A stretch of 64,000 nucleotides of DNA from contig JAJNNC010000001.1 of the NCBI GenBank assembly GCA_021730635.1, forward strand, positions 930,001 through 994,000, written 5' to 3'. The notes beneath the pieces are model-generated. The model worked only from the letters and a program-made list of their open reading frames with translations, was not told the DNA's origin and ran no database searches. The translations under genes and the position numbers were made by a program. Below are positions 36,083 through 44,857 of this stretch, one piece after another (within the stretch, counting starts at the first letter, position 1; every line of letters starts with the position of its first letter). Source of the stretch: Catalimonadaceae bacterium JC749 (GTDB lineage Bacteria; Bacteroidota; Bacteroidia; Cytophagales; Cyclobacteriaceae).

Positions 36083-37717
36083 CTACGCCTCACCCATAAA
36101 CGGATACCGAAAATCGGTAGATGGCACAAAAGTTTCTTTGATGGTTCTGGGCGATACCCAACGCAACAGGTTCAGCATAGCACCCGCTTTGTCGTTCGTA
36201 CCCGAACCTCTGGCACCTCCAAACGGTTGCTGCCCTACTACCGCCCCGGTAGGCTTATCATTGATATAAAAGTTTCCAGCCGAATGTCTGAGCTTGCGGG
36301 TAGCCAATTCAATCGCATAACGGTCTTGTGAGAAGACAGCCCCTGTTAAGGCGTAAGGAGAAGTCTGGTCTACCAGCTCCAGCGTTTCTTCAAACCGTTC
36401 CGGCTGATATACATATATTGTCACCACGGGACCGAAAATTTCTTCACACATGGTCACATATTTGGGTTCATGTGCCTGTAAAATAGTAGGTTGTATGAAA
36501 TACCCTTTGGATTTATCATACTCCCCACCGGCAATGACCTCTACCATCGGATCGTCCTTCGCATGATCAATGTACTGAGCAATACGGTCAAAAGCGGCTT
36601 CGCTGATCACAGCACTCATGAAGTTACGAAAGTCTTCCACATCCCCCATGCTGATGTTTTGAATATCTTTCAGCAGATACCCCTTTACTTCCTCCCACAG
36701 ATTGTTGGGAATGTATACACGGGAGGCTGCCGAGCATTTCTGACCCTGAAATTCAAAGGCTCCCCGGATAATGGCTGTCGCTAAGGCTTTCGGATCGGCA
36801 GAAGCATGGGCGAGAATAAAGTCCTTTCCGCCGGTTTCTCCTACAATACGAGGATAAGAACGATACCTATCAATGTTATTCCCAATGGTTTTCCAAAGTT
36901 GCTTGAAAACTTTGGTGCTACCGGTAAAGTGCAGTCCGGCAAAATCCGGATGGCTGAAAATGACATCACCAGTGACCGGACCCTCTACATTGATCAGGTT
37001 GATCACACCATCGGGCAATCCGGCTTCGCGGAAGATTTGCATGAGCAGGTTTGCTGAATAAATCTGTGTTTCGGCAGGTTTCCAGATAACCACATTCCCC
37101 ATCATAGCAGCTGAAGTAGGCAGGTTTCCAGCAATTGCCGTAAAATTGAAAGGAGTGATAGCAAAGACAAAGCCTTCCAACGGACGCTGCTCCACCCGAT
37201 TCCATACACCTTTGGGAGAAATAGGGGGTTGCTGTGCATAGATCTCCGCCATATACTTTACATTAAAGCGTAAGAAATCTATGATTTCACATACAGCATC
37301 AATCTCCGACTGGTGAGCAGTTTTGGATTGTCCCAGCATGGTAGCCGCATTCATACGATAACGATACGGACCGGCAATCAGGTCAGCTGCTTTCAGGAAG
37401 ATACTGGCACGCTGCTCCCATGGCATATGCTCCCACGCATATTTAGCGCCCAGGGCTGAGTCAATGGCCTGTTGCACATGATCGGCATCTCCTTCGTAAT
37501 AATACCCCAATGTGTGCTGATGATTGTGCGGAGGAAAAAGACGTTTTTTCTTATCGGTTTTAAGCTGCTCACCGCCGATATACAAAGGCACTTCTACTTC
37601 AAAAGATCGTAGCTCTTGTAAAGCGGCCTTCAGGGCAGCACGTTCCGGCGTACCGGGAGCATAGGTATAGACAGGTTCGTTGGCAGGTGTAGGAATCTGG
37701 TAAAATCCGGTTGACAT
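36083..37717 (-). CDS. pruA: L-glutamate gamma-semialdehyde (1-pyrroline-5-carboxylate) dehydrogenase
   Basis: This 544-residue aldehyde dehydrogenase oxidises glutamate semialdehyde to glutamate with NAD in proline catabolism. The start MSTGFYQIPTPANEPVYTYA is the typical N-terminus of stand-alone P5CDH; the ATG at 37717 is preferred to a GTG three codons upstream. The catalytic Cys lies in FQGQKCSAASRVYIP, and the general-base segment is VGETGGKDF. WKPAET and FTGSTKVFKQ are NAD-site segments. Proline dehydrogenase is not adjacent. A promoter element and a dyad lie just upstream. Confidence 0.95.
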   Translation of the reverse strand: MSTGFYQIPTPANEPVYTYAPGTPERAALKAALQELRSFEVEVPLYIGGEQLKTDKKKRLFPPHNHQHTLGYYYEGDADHVQQAIDSALGAKYAWEHMPWEQRASIFLKAADLIAGPYRYRMNAATMLGQSKTAHQSEIDAVCEIIDFLRFNVKYMAEIYAQQPPISPKGVWNRVEQRPLEGFVFAITPFNFTAIAGNLPTSAAMMGNVVIWKPAETQIYSANLLMQIFREAGLPDGVINLINVEGPVTGDVIFSHPDFAGLHFTGSTKVFKQLWKTIGNNIDRYRSYPRIVGETGGKDFILAHASADPKALATAIIRGAFEFQGQKCSAASRVYIPNNLWEEVKGYLLKDIQNISMGDVEDFRNFMSAVISEAAFDRIAQYIDHAKDDPMVEVIAGGEYDKSKGYFIQPTILQAHEPKYVTMCEEIFGPVVTIYVYQPERFEETLELVDQTSPYALTGAVFSQDRYAIELATRKLRHSAGNFYINDKPTGAVVGQQPFGGARGSGTNDKAGAMLNLLRWVSPRTIKETFVPSTDFRYPFMGEA

Positions 37718-37737
37718 ATAGATCACAGTTTTTGGGT

Positions 37738-37745
37738 CAAAAATA
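37738..37745 (-). promoter_or_regulatory. Bacteroidetes -7 promoter element for pruA
   Basis: Read on the minus strand this is TATTTTTG, an exact TAnnTTTG match 20 bp before the ATG. No TTTG is seen at the -33 position; a dyad occupies it, as expected for an activator- or repressor-controlled promoter. Confidence 0.5.
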
Positions 37746-37758
37746 ACAAAGCCTTATA

Positions 37759-37777
37759 TGTTATATTGTCTATAACA
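37759..37777. promoter_or_regulatory. 19-bp dyad upstream of pruA, candidate operator
   Basis: TGTTATA-N5-TATAACA is a perfect 7-bp inverted repeat with a TTGTC spacer. It covers the expected -33 position of the pruA promoter. The binding protein is unknown. Confidence 0.45.
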
Positions 37778-38175
37778 CAGGAAGAGGCTTTATGATTTCC
37801 AGGAAGGGAAAAAGCTGTTCTTCTATCATCTTTGCTTGCAGCAGGGTGGACGCCGCCGCTTATGGCGTTGCTTAACAGCAAAAGATTAGAACAATGATCC
37901 AGCCATGTTATCTATCGTCCTTATTTTTAAGAAAAATGTATAAAGAATACACTCTTCACTTTTCTGTAAAAACTACCAGCCAATATCATAATCTTTACCG
38001 CCGTGCAAGCAAAAGACAGATAAGGTTTTCCGTTTTTAAGCGCTAACCGGGTGTCAACGTCACGGTTGTTGTTACCATCGTGCTGAGCTAATACTATCAT
38101 TTTCTCAGGTAATCATTTGTGTCAAAAGAAGATTTTATGGAAAGGGTTAGGTACATAAATTGTACGACCCACTGC

Positions 38176-38736
38176 ATGAAAAAAATCTTGTACATTCTTT
38201 CGCTATCCCTCTCGATCACATTTTGTGCCAATGCCCAGGTAGTCAACACCAAGTTTCCTGCGCTGGAAGCGGAAACCATAGAAGATAAGGTCGTTCGTTT
38301 GCCTGAAGATGTCAGAGGCCGTATCACCCTGGTGGGTATGGCTTATTCTAAAAAATCAGAAAAAGATCTGACCACCTGGATGAACCCGGTCTTCAATACT
38401 TTTCTAAAGCAGAAAATGAACAACAGCAGCCTTTTTGCGAGTTTTTCTTATGATATTGATGTGTACCTGATTCCTATGTTTACGGGCGTGAATGCTGCTG
38501 CCAAAGGCATTGCCAAACGAAAAGCGGCTGAGGGTCTGGACAGCCGGCTGCTGCCTTATATCTTGTTCTATCAGGGAAAGCTAAAACCCTACAAGGAAGC
38601 ACTGGATTTTGAGAAACGCGATATTCCTTATTTCTTTCTGCTCGACCAACAGGGTAAAGTAATTTATGCCACTTCAGGCGCCTACTCTGATAAGAAAATG
38701 GAAGCCATTGAAGATGCTATCAGTGATCTTCAATAA
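38176..38736 (+). CDS. Exported thioredoxin-fold-like protein without CxxC
   Basis: From the ATG at 38176 this encodes 186 residues with a clear signal peptide (MKKILYILSLSLSITFCANAQ). Earlier in-frame starts would bury the signal. The mature part has a thioredoxin-like rhythm: FPALEAETIEDKVVRLPEDV, then GRITLVGMAYSKKSEKDL where TlpA/AhpC proteins place CxxC, then DVYLIPMF, and a cis-Pro-like segment YFFLLDQQGKVIYATSG. No redox cysteine pair is present, so a binding or chaperone role is more likely than a redox one. There is a loose resemblance to the ATP10 family. Function unknown. Confidence 0.6.
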   Translation: MKKILYILSLSLSITFCANAQVVNTKFPALEAETIEDKVVRLPEDVRGRITLVGMAYSKKSEKDLTTWMNPVFNTFLKQKMNNSSLFASFSYDIDVYLIPMFTGVNAAAKGIAKRKAAEGLDSRLLPYILFYQGKLKPYKEALDFEKRDIPYFFLLDQQGKVIYATSGAYSDKKMEAIEDAISDLQ

Positions 38737-38793
38737 CAGCTTCCTATCGCCTTCATCAAGGGTAAATTCAAAAGCAAGTGTATCTCATTTTGC

Positions 38794-38834
38794 AATCGTC
38801 CGTTAACTTTCATGAGCAACGGACGATTTTTTTA
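38794..38834 (+). terminator. Rho-independent terminator
   Basis: AATCGTCCGTT (38794-38804) and AACGGACGATT (38818-38828) form a perfect 11-bp stem around a 13-nt loop, running into seven Ts. It ends transcription of the thioredoxin-like gene 17 bp before the next start codon. Confidence 0.88.
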
Positions 38835-38850
38835 CTATAAACCTTGACGA

Positions 38851-39459
38851 TTGAATATTCTGCCCTACCTAACCCTAGCGGGTCTTTGGATTATTTACTT
38901 CCTGCTGCACAGCCTGCTGGCAACTTCTTCGGTCAAAAACTATGTCAGGCGTATGTCAGGCATACTCTATCGGTATTACCGCTTGCTCTATAACATTTTT
39001 GCTATCATCACGCTACTGCCGGTCTTGTATTATAATGCCCGTATTTCTTCCGGTTTACTCATAGCCCCCCAGGCGGTGGAGTTTGTTAAATTTGCCGGCA
39101 TGGTGATGGCTACATATGGTATTATTGTCATTCGTCTGGCTTTCAGGCATTATGATCTCCGGCGTTTTCTGGGTATAAAACCGGCAGAGAAGCAGGAGCC
39201 ACTACCCCTTCAGACCAGTGGTATTTTTCGTTATGTTCGCCACCCGCTATATGCCGGAACCATTTTGATTTTCATAGGCTTCTGGCTCTTTTCTCCTACG
39301 CTGGCCAATTTAGTGACGTCGGCTATGGTTATTATCTATATTTTGATTGGTATCCGTCCGGAAGAGCGAAAACTGATAAAGACTTACGGGCAGCCATATG
39401 TATCATACCAGCAGCAGGTGCCCATGCTCATCCCTTCTTTACGCAAGAGAAAACGTTGA
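38851..39459 (+). CDS. Isoprenylcysteine/phospholipid methyltransferase-like membrane protein (ICMT/NnrU type)
   Basis: A 202-residue polytopic membrane protein with about five helices. The hallmark is near residues 128-145: FRYVRHPLYAGTILIFIGFW, the RHPxY motif of the ICMT/PEMT/NnrU superfamily that contributes to SAM binding. A C-terminal EERKLIKTYGQPYVSYQQQV follows (the EE...Y..Y pattern of the family). The proposed start is a TTG at 38851; no ATG precedes the first helix. Substrate unknown. Confidence 0.8.
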   Translation: MNILPYLTLAGLWIIYFLLHSLLATSSVKNYVRRMSGILYRYYRLLYNIFAIITLLPVLYYNARISSGLLIAPQAVEFVKFAGMVMATYGIIVIRLAFRHYDLRRFLGIKPAEKQEPLPLQTSGIFRYVRHPLYAGTILIFIGFWLFSPTLANLVTSAMVIIYILIGIRPEERKLIKTYGQPYVSYQQQVPMLIPSLRKRKR

Positions 39460-39478
39460 TCCATGGATTGGCTACTTC

Positions 39479-40252
39479 CTATTCCTCAAAGAAATTACCT
39501 AAAATAGAACTTCCTTCTTTACCTTTATTTCTTCCGTAAGGTGCCAAAGCAGCAATCAGCTTACGGATAGGCATAGACTGTAGCCAGACTTTACCTGTGC
39601 CGGTCAAGGTAGCCAAAAACAAACCTTCTCCTCCAAAAAGCATGGATTTTAAGTTACCGGAGGTTTGCACATCAAAACTAACCGTAGATTCAAACCCTAC
39701 TACACAGCCCGTATCGATTCGGAGGGTTTCGTTGTTCAACTGCTTTTCTATGATAGTACCCCCTGCATGAATAAAAGCTCTGCCATCGCCTTGCAGCTTT
39801 TGCAATATAAACCCTTCTCCTCCCAACAAGCCTGATCCGATGCGGCGGTTAAACTCTATACTGATTTTGGTACCCAAGGCGGCACAGAGAAAGGCATCTT
39901 TTTGTACAATCAGGTTATAATCCCGCATTTGCGATAAATCTACAGGAATAACAGTACCTGGATAAGGTGCGGAAAAAGCGACCCGGGCTTTTCCATAACC
40001 CCGGTTGGTGAAATGAGTCATAAAGACAGACTCACCGGTCAGAATTCGTGTGCCGGCAGAAAACAGTTTACCCAGAAAACCCTGATTAGGATCAGATCCG
40101 TCGCCCATTTTCGTTTCATACTGTATGCCATTATCCATATACACCATAGCCCCTGCTTCGGCAATGACTGTTTCGTTAGGGTCCAACTCCACCTCCACTA
40201 CCTGAATTCCGTTTCCTAAAATTTGATAATCAATTTCGTGCGATTTGTTCAT
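39479..40252 (-). CDS. AIM24/TIGR00266 family protein
   Basis: This 257-residue protein of beta-sandwich character has a [20 protein letters not shown] opening and regularly repeated GEGF/GEGLFL segments ([32 protein letters not shown]). These identify the AIM24 (TIGR00266) family, whose fold resembles TRAP/tryptophan-RNA-binding proteins. The molecular role in bacteria is unknown. It is divergently transcribed from the sulfatase. Confidence 0.9.
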   Translation of the reverse strand: MNKSHEIDYQILGNGIQVVEVELDPNETVIAEAGAMVYMDNGIQYETKMGDGSDPNQGFLGKLFSAGTRILTGESVFMTHFTNRGYGKARVAFSAPYPGTVIPVDLSQMRDYNLIVQKDAFLCAALGTKISIEFNRRIGSGLLGGEGFILQKLQGDGRAFIHAGGTIIEKQLNNETLRIDTGCVVGFESTVSFDVQTSGNLKSMLFGGEGLFLATLTGTGKVWLQSMPIRKLIAALAPYGRNKGKEGSSILGNFFEE

Positions 40253-40304
40253 GACATTGATATATTAAAGATAAATTAGCTTGCTGTATACAACTTTAAA
40301 GATA

Positions 40305-41726
40305 ATGAAACTAACCGCTTGTCTTGCTATACCTTCCTGCTTTTTATTGGTCCTTGGCTTTACCTCTTTTCAATGTAACAAAAATCCGGAAGCCTCTCAA
40401 TATTTTACAGACACGCGCTCATCTCTCCCTAACATTCTTTTGATACTTACTGATGATCAGGGTTATCATGATGTGTCTTATTATGGTACGGAAGATTTAC
40501 AAACGCCTGCCATTGACCAACTAGCGGCAAGTGGTATGCGCTTTGACTACTTTTATGCCAACTGTCCGGTTTGTTCACCAACACGTGCGGCTCTCCTTAC
40601 CGGCCGCTATCAGGATTATGTAGGTGTACCGGGCGTGATCCGTACCCATGCTGAAGATAGCTGGGGATACCTTGACCCTAAAGCCAGTTTGCTTCCAACT
40701 CAGCTTAAAAAGGCAGGGTATCACACAGCCCTGATAGGGAAGTGGCATCTGGGGCTGGCCTCCCCTAATCTGCCGAATGAACGGGGTTTTGACTACTTTC
40801 ATGGCTGGCTGGGCGATATGATGGACGATTACTGGACACACCGTCGGCACGGTATAAACTATATGCGGCTTAATGAAAAAACCATTACCCCGGAAGGGCA
40901 TGCCACCGATCTATTTACCCGCTGGTCGGTAGATTACATAAAAAAACAAGCGCAGGCGGATCAACCTTTCTTTTTGTATCTAGCCTACAATGCGCCACAT
41001 TTTCCTGTACAACCTCCTGAAGCCTGGTTGCAGCGTGTCAGACAGCGGAAACCCGGCATGGATGATACCCGGGCAAAATTAGTAGCTTTCATTGAACACA
41101 TGGATGAAGGTATAGGACAGGTGATACAAGCGCTGAAAGAAACCGGACAGTATGACAATACATTGATCATTTTTACCAGTGATAATGGGGGACACCTGCC
41201 CAGCTTAGCCAATAATGGCCCCTTGCGAGATGGCAAACAAAGTATGTATGAAGGCGGACTGCGTGTCCCTACCTGTATGGCCTGGCCAGGCAAAATCCAG
41301 GCTGCCTCTTCTTCCCGGCAAATTAACCTGACTATGGATTTGTTTCCTACTCTACTGGAAGTGGCGAATGTGAAGACAGATCAGCCTGTAGAAGGAAGAA
41401 GTTTTTTACCTACTTTATTGGGAACGCAAGCCAGTGAGGAAGATCGCCCGCTTTACTTTACCCGCAGAGAAGGAGGCGAAAAGTATGGAGGGAAATGCAT
41501 CTATGCCCTTCGCCTGGGCCGCTGGAAACTAGTACAAAACAGCCCTTACCAGCCTATGGAACTCTTTGACCTTGCACAAGATCCCCAGGAACAGCACAAT
41601 GTCATAGATCACGAGCCTGAGCTGTACAAAAAACTGAACCAGCTGCTGATGGCACATATTCAGCGGAGTGGACAAGTACCCTGGCAGCAGCCCGCTGCTC
41701 CCGCAGAAAAATCCTTATCGAAATAA
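40305..41726 (+). CDS. Arylsulfatase-type sulfatase
   Basis: A 473-residue type I sulfatase that should hydrolyse sulfate esters, possibly on polysaccharides, outside the cytoplasm. The ATG at 40305 precedes the signal peptide (MKLTACLAIPSCFLLVLGF); an upstream TTG is less likely. Metal-binding residues are in ILTDDQGYHD, and the formylglycine motif is CSPTRAALLTGR, with C90 as the residue to be oxidised. IGKWHLG and IFTSDNGGH supply further active-site residues. No formylglycine-generating enzyme is in the window. Sulfatases commonly co-occur with PSCyt/DUF1501 proteins, but this one is 14 kb away. Confidence 0.93.
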   Translation: MKLTACLAIPSCFLLVLGFTSFQCNKNPEASQYFTDTRSSLPNILLILTDDQGYHDVSYYGTEDLQTPAIDQLAASGMRFDYFYANCPVCSPTRAALLTGRYQDYVGVPGVIRTHAEDSWGYLDPKASLLPTQLKKAGYHTALIGKWHLGLASPNLPNERGFDYFHGWLGDMMDDYWTHRRHGINYMRLNEKTITPEGHATDLFTRWSVDYIKKQAQADQPFFLYLAYNAPHFPVQPPEAWLQRVRQRKPGMDDTRAKLVAFIEHMDEGIGQVIQALKETGQYDNTLIIFTSDNGGHLPSLANNGPLRDGKQSMYEGGLRVPTCMAWPGKIQAASSSRQINLTMDLFPTLLEVANVKTDQPVEGRSFLPTLLGTQASEEDRPLYFTRREGGEKYGGKCIYALRLGRWKLVQNSPYQPMELFDLAQDPQEQHNVIDHEPELYKKLNQLLMAHIQRSGQVPWQQPAAPAEKSLSK

Positions 41727-41794
41727 CCCTTTGTCTTCAAGAATGCTTTAAATCTACCTATGTGAGGAGCATCTTAGCAGGGTGAGCCTAAAAA

Positions 41795-41824
41795 TAAAGG
41801 GCAACCCTGACGGACCGCCCTTTA
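41795..41824. terminator. Bidirectional terminator between sulfatase and the small gene
   Basis: TAAAGGGC (41795-41802) pairs with GCCCTTTA (41817-41824). A-rich sequence lies to the left and T/A-rich to the right, so it can serve both converging genes. Confidence 0.65.
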
Positions 41825-41847
41825 AAAATTCAACTTTAAACAGCTAG

Positions 41848-42090
41848 TTACTCTTCAACATTTTTATGAGTATCCTCTTCGTCTTCCCACGCCGCATCGT
41901 TTTCATTCTTATCTATATCATCTCTGTCACGCAATTTTTTATCGTCTACGTGCCGGTTGAGGAACTTATTGATTTTATCAATATCATAGTTTGATTTAAT
42001 CTCACCAAAAGTATCTATTTTGATATCGAACCCATTTAACTCCGGGTTCACCTTTGGTTTTTCCCTTTTACTAAGTCTTTTTCGTCCCAT
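41848..42090 (-). CDS. Small conserved hypothetical protein downstream of gltX
   Basis: An 80-residue, highly charged, soluble protein starting at the ATG at 42090 (MGRKRLSKREKPKVNPELNG). The segment NPELNGFDIKIDTFGEI followed by DIDKINKFLNRHVDDKKL looks like a small folded core that I recall from other Cytophagales, and the tail is acidic and disordered. It starts 39 bp after the gltX stop on the same strand and is probably co-transcribed. No function is known to me. Confidence 0.65.
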   Translation of the reverse strand: MGRKRLSKREKPKVNPELNGFDIKIDTFGEIKSNYDIDKINKFLNRHVDDKKLRDRDDIDKNENDAAWEDEEDTHKNVEE

Positions 42091-42129
42091 ATTTATTTTA
42101 ACTTTGCTTGGCATAAAATGTTTATCGCC

Positions 42130-43677
42130 TTACTGAGTAAGCTTGATGTGGTCTTTAAGAACCCGTAAAGCTTCATCAATGCGACGTGTGGTTTCGGGTA
42201 TTCCCAGCACTTCAATAATGTCCATCAGATCAGGCCCTCCTCCTTCGCCAGTGACTGCCAGTCTTAAAGCCTGCATCACCTTTCCTACTTTTATGCCTTC
42301 CTGATCCAACACATTGTTCAGTACTGCTTTTGCTTCTTCAGCACTGATCTTGTCACCATAACGTTTAAGAGCCGTACTGTAGGCGCCAAGGGCTGTTGCA
42401 GCTTCTTCCGTCCATTTCTTGTTCACGATTTTTTCATCGTATTGTTTAGGAGGCTCATAAAAATAACGGGCATTTGTCCAAAGTTCCCGGGAAAAAGTAA
42501 CACGTTCTTTCATCAGACGGCATACGCTCACTGCTTGCTCTCTGGTGCTTTGTATGCCTTCTTTCTTGAGAAATTCCAACAGATCATCTGCCAGTACTTC
42601 GTCTGTTCTGTTCTTCATGTATTGCTGATTGAACCAGTGAGCTTTTTGTATGTCAAACCGGGCACCTGCTTTGTTGATGCGCTCAATACTAAAAGCTGTT
42701 ATCAGCTCATCCATGCTGAACAATTCCTGTTCCGTACCTGGATTCCATCCCAGCAATGCCAGAAAGTTAATAAAGGCTTCAGGCAGGTAGCCCTCTTCTC
42801 TGAAACCCATCAGGTCTTCTCCATCTGGCCCAAGCCACGCGAGAGGAAACACAGGAAAACCATGTTTCTTGGCATCACGCTTACTGAGTTTACCATTGCC
42901 GTCAGGTTTCAGCAAAAGGGGTAAATGGGCAAATGCAGGCATACTATCTTCCCACCCGAAGAAACGGTACAATAATACGTGCAACGGTGCGGAAGGCAAC
43001 CATTCTTCTCCCCTGATCACATGGGTTATTTCCATCAGATGATCATCTACCACATTCGCTAAGTGGTAGGTAGGCATCCCGTCTGATTTCATCACTACTT
43101 TGTCGTCTATGGTAGACGAATGTACCATAACCCAACCTCTGACCATATCCTGCAAACGTATCTCTTCTTTCCTGGGTACTTTCAGCCGGATCACATAAGG
43201 CTCGCCTTTTTCTATTTTAGTCTTGACCTCTTCCGGTGTCAGGGTCAGTGAGTTTTGCATTTGCATGCGGGTAATGGCATTGTATTGAGGAACGGCAACC
43301 CCACCCGCTTTGAGTCGTTCGCGCATGGCTTCCAAAGCCTCTTCTGTATCGAAAGCATAGTAAGCATGTCCTGCATCTACGAGCTGCTGTGCATATTGTG
43401 CATATATTTCTTTTCTCTCCGACTGACGATAAGGCGCATGAGGCCCTCCTTCTACTACTCCCTCATCTGGCTTTATACCGCACCATGATAATGCTTCGCG
43501 GATATACTCTTCCGTACCCGGTACCCATCGTGATTGATCTGTATCCTCGATACGCAATATGAAAGAACCCTGCTTTTGTTTGGCGAATAGGTAATTGTAA
43601 AGTGCTGTTCTTACACCTCCAATATGAAGTGGCCCTGTAGGACTTGGTGCAAATCGTACGCGTACTTGTTTGTTCAT
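42130..43677 (-). CDS. gltX: Glutamate--tRNA ligase
   Basis: This 515-residue class I aminoacyl-tRNA synthetase charges tRNA-Glu. The HIGH-equivalent motif is SPTGPLHIGGVRTAL (residues 11-25), and the KMSKS equivalent is GKLSKRDAKKHG (about 260). The C-terminal anticodon-binding region (about 330-515) is complete, with the length typical of Bacteroidota. It is followed by the small conserved gene at 41848. Confidence 0.97.
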   Translation of the reverse strand: MNKQVRVRFAPSPTGPLHIGGVRTALYNYLFAKQKQGSFILRIEDTDQSRWVPGTEEYIREALSWCGIKPDEGVVEGGPHAPYRQSERKEIYAQYAQQLVDAGHAYYAFDTEEALEAMRERLKAGGVAVPQYNAITRMQMQNSLTLTPEEVKTKIEKGEPYVIRLKVPRKEEIRLQDMVRGWVMVHSSTIDDKVVMKSDGMPTYHLANVVDDHLMEITHVIRGEEWLPSAPLHVLLYRFFGWEDSMPAFAHLPLLLKPDGNGKLSKRDAKKHGFPVFPLAWLGPDGEDLMGFREEGYLPEAFINFLALLGWNPGTEQELFSMDELITAFSIERINKAGARFDIQKAHWFNQQYMKNRTDEVLADDLLEFLKKEGIQSTREQAVSVCRLMKERVTFSRELWTNARYFYEPPKQYDEKIVNKKWTEEAATALGAYSTALKRYGDKISAEEAKAVLNNVLDQEGIKVGKVMQALRLAVTGEGGGPDLMDIIEVLGIPETTRRIDEALRVLKDHIKLTQ

Positions 43678-43879
43678 TACTCAATAAAATTTTACTAATA
43701 CTGCTATTAATTAGTTATGTAAAATTACGTCATTTCTAGGGAAAAGGTATATTCTTCCCTGTTTTTAACCAGTAGTGTTCTGCTGCTGTGCCATCCAAAA
43801 TTGTAACCTGCTCTCAGGTCTGCATTTAAAGAGAACATCAACATTTAAAAGATCAGTTCATTCTCATCATTCACAGAAG

Positions 43880-44353
43880 CTACCGGATCGCTTCCTGCAA
43901 TATACGGCTACTGATCCTAACCTGCTTTTTAAAATTTAACAGGGCAATGACGTAATTCATAACCCCTATCAGCAATGAGAGTGCTGCATAAAGATAAATT
44001 TTTTCGAACAGGTAAAAATAAAAGGCAATGAGTAGGGTAACCACAGACCAGAACACCAGGAAAGTGATGGTAGCAAAAAACATTCGGTACTTTAAAAATA
44101 TGATACTGCCTTTGGAAGTACCCTCTATCCTTCCGTCTATGATAGGCAAAAAATTATCAGGACGCAGTATTTTTCTGGACAGTCTGAAATGATTCTCTTT
44201 GACCCAGCCATTAAAAAGAAAGTTTTGCTCAGGCACATCCGGTATAAGATCAGCTGACTTTACCGGCTTGGAAACTTTCCAGAGTTTTTTAAAAATCTCT
44301 TCCTTTGTGTAAGGTAATACTAATATCTCCCGCTCAGTAGGAAACAGGTACAT
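43880..44353 (-). CDS. Two-helix membrane protein of unknown function
   Basis: I do not recognise this family. It has 157 residues: a soluble N-terminal part (about 1-85) with a FLFNGWVKENHFRLSR strand region, then two membrane helices (about 92-112 and 117-137) and a short basic tail. It starts 1 bp after the stop codon of the RidA gene, so translation is likely coupled. Nothing suggests an enzyme. Confidence 0.7.
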   Translation of the reverse strand: MYLFPTEREILVLPYTKEEIFKKLWKVSKPVKSADLIPDVPEQNFLFNGWVKENHFRLSRKILRPDNFLPIIDGRIEGTSKGSIIFLKYRMFFATITFLVFWSVVTLLIAFYFYLFEKIYLYAALSLLIGVMNYVIALLNFKKQVRISSRILQEAIR

Positions 44354-44354
44354 G

Positions 44355-44735
44355 TCAGACCACAGCTATACAGGATATCTCCACATTTACATTTCTGGGC
44401 AGGCGACTTACTTCTACGGTTTCCCGGGCTGGGGGCTCTTGTTTGAAATACTGCCCGTAAGCCTCATTGACAGTAGCAAAGTTTTCCATATTCTTTATGA
44501 AAATAGAGCACTTTACCACCTGATCGAAGCCAGTGCCTCCTGCTCTTAAAATAGCGTCCAGATTTTTCATCACCTGGTGTGTTTCTTCTGTAATATTGCT
44601 GTTAATTAACTCACCGGATGACACATCCAGGGCTATCTGCCCGGAAACATATAACATTTGATCAACCAGAATCGCCTGACTATAAGGACCAATAGGCGCA
44701 GGTGCTTCTTCTGTATAAACTACCTTTTTCTTCAT
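44355..44735 (-). CDS. ridA: RidA family reactive imine/enamine deaminase
   Basis: This 126-residue protein of the YjgF/YER057c/UK114 family hydrolyses 2-aminoacrylate-type enamine/imine intermediates released by PLP enzymes. Family features are APAPIGPYSQAI at the start, YVSGQIALD, the MKNLDAIL helix and the C-terminal VEVSRLPRNVNVEISCIA. That last segment carries the arginine that binds the substrate carboxylate. The family forms trimers in the cytosol. Confidence 0.95.
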   Translation of the reverse strand: MKKKVVYTEEAPAPIGPYSQAILVDQMLYVSGQIALDVSSGELINSNITEETHQVMKNLDAILRAGGTGFDQVVKCSIFIKNMENFATVNEAYGQYFKQEPPARETVEVSRLPRNVNVEISCIAVV

Positions 44736-44857
44736 TTTTCAGTGTTAATTTTATGAGAATTCAAAAACACTTGTTTATCTGAATACTGTTGAATATAAGC
44801 GGATAACTCTGCGAATATCTGTATTCTCATACCCAAAACCTAACCAGATAGAACACA

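Larger units (their letters stand above)
37718..38175. other. Gene-free stretch between pruA and the thioredoxin-like gene
   Basis: 458 bp between divergent genes. The pruA-proximal 60 bp hold the promoter element and dyad listed separately. In the remainder I see no coding sequence, RNA gene or strong repeat. Confidence 0.5.
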
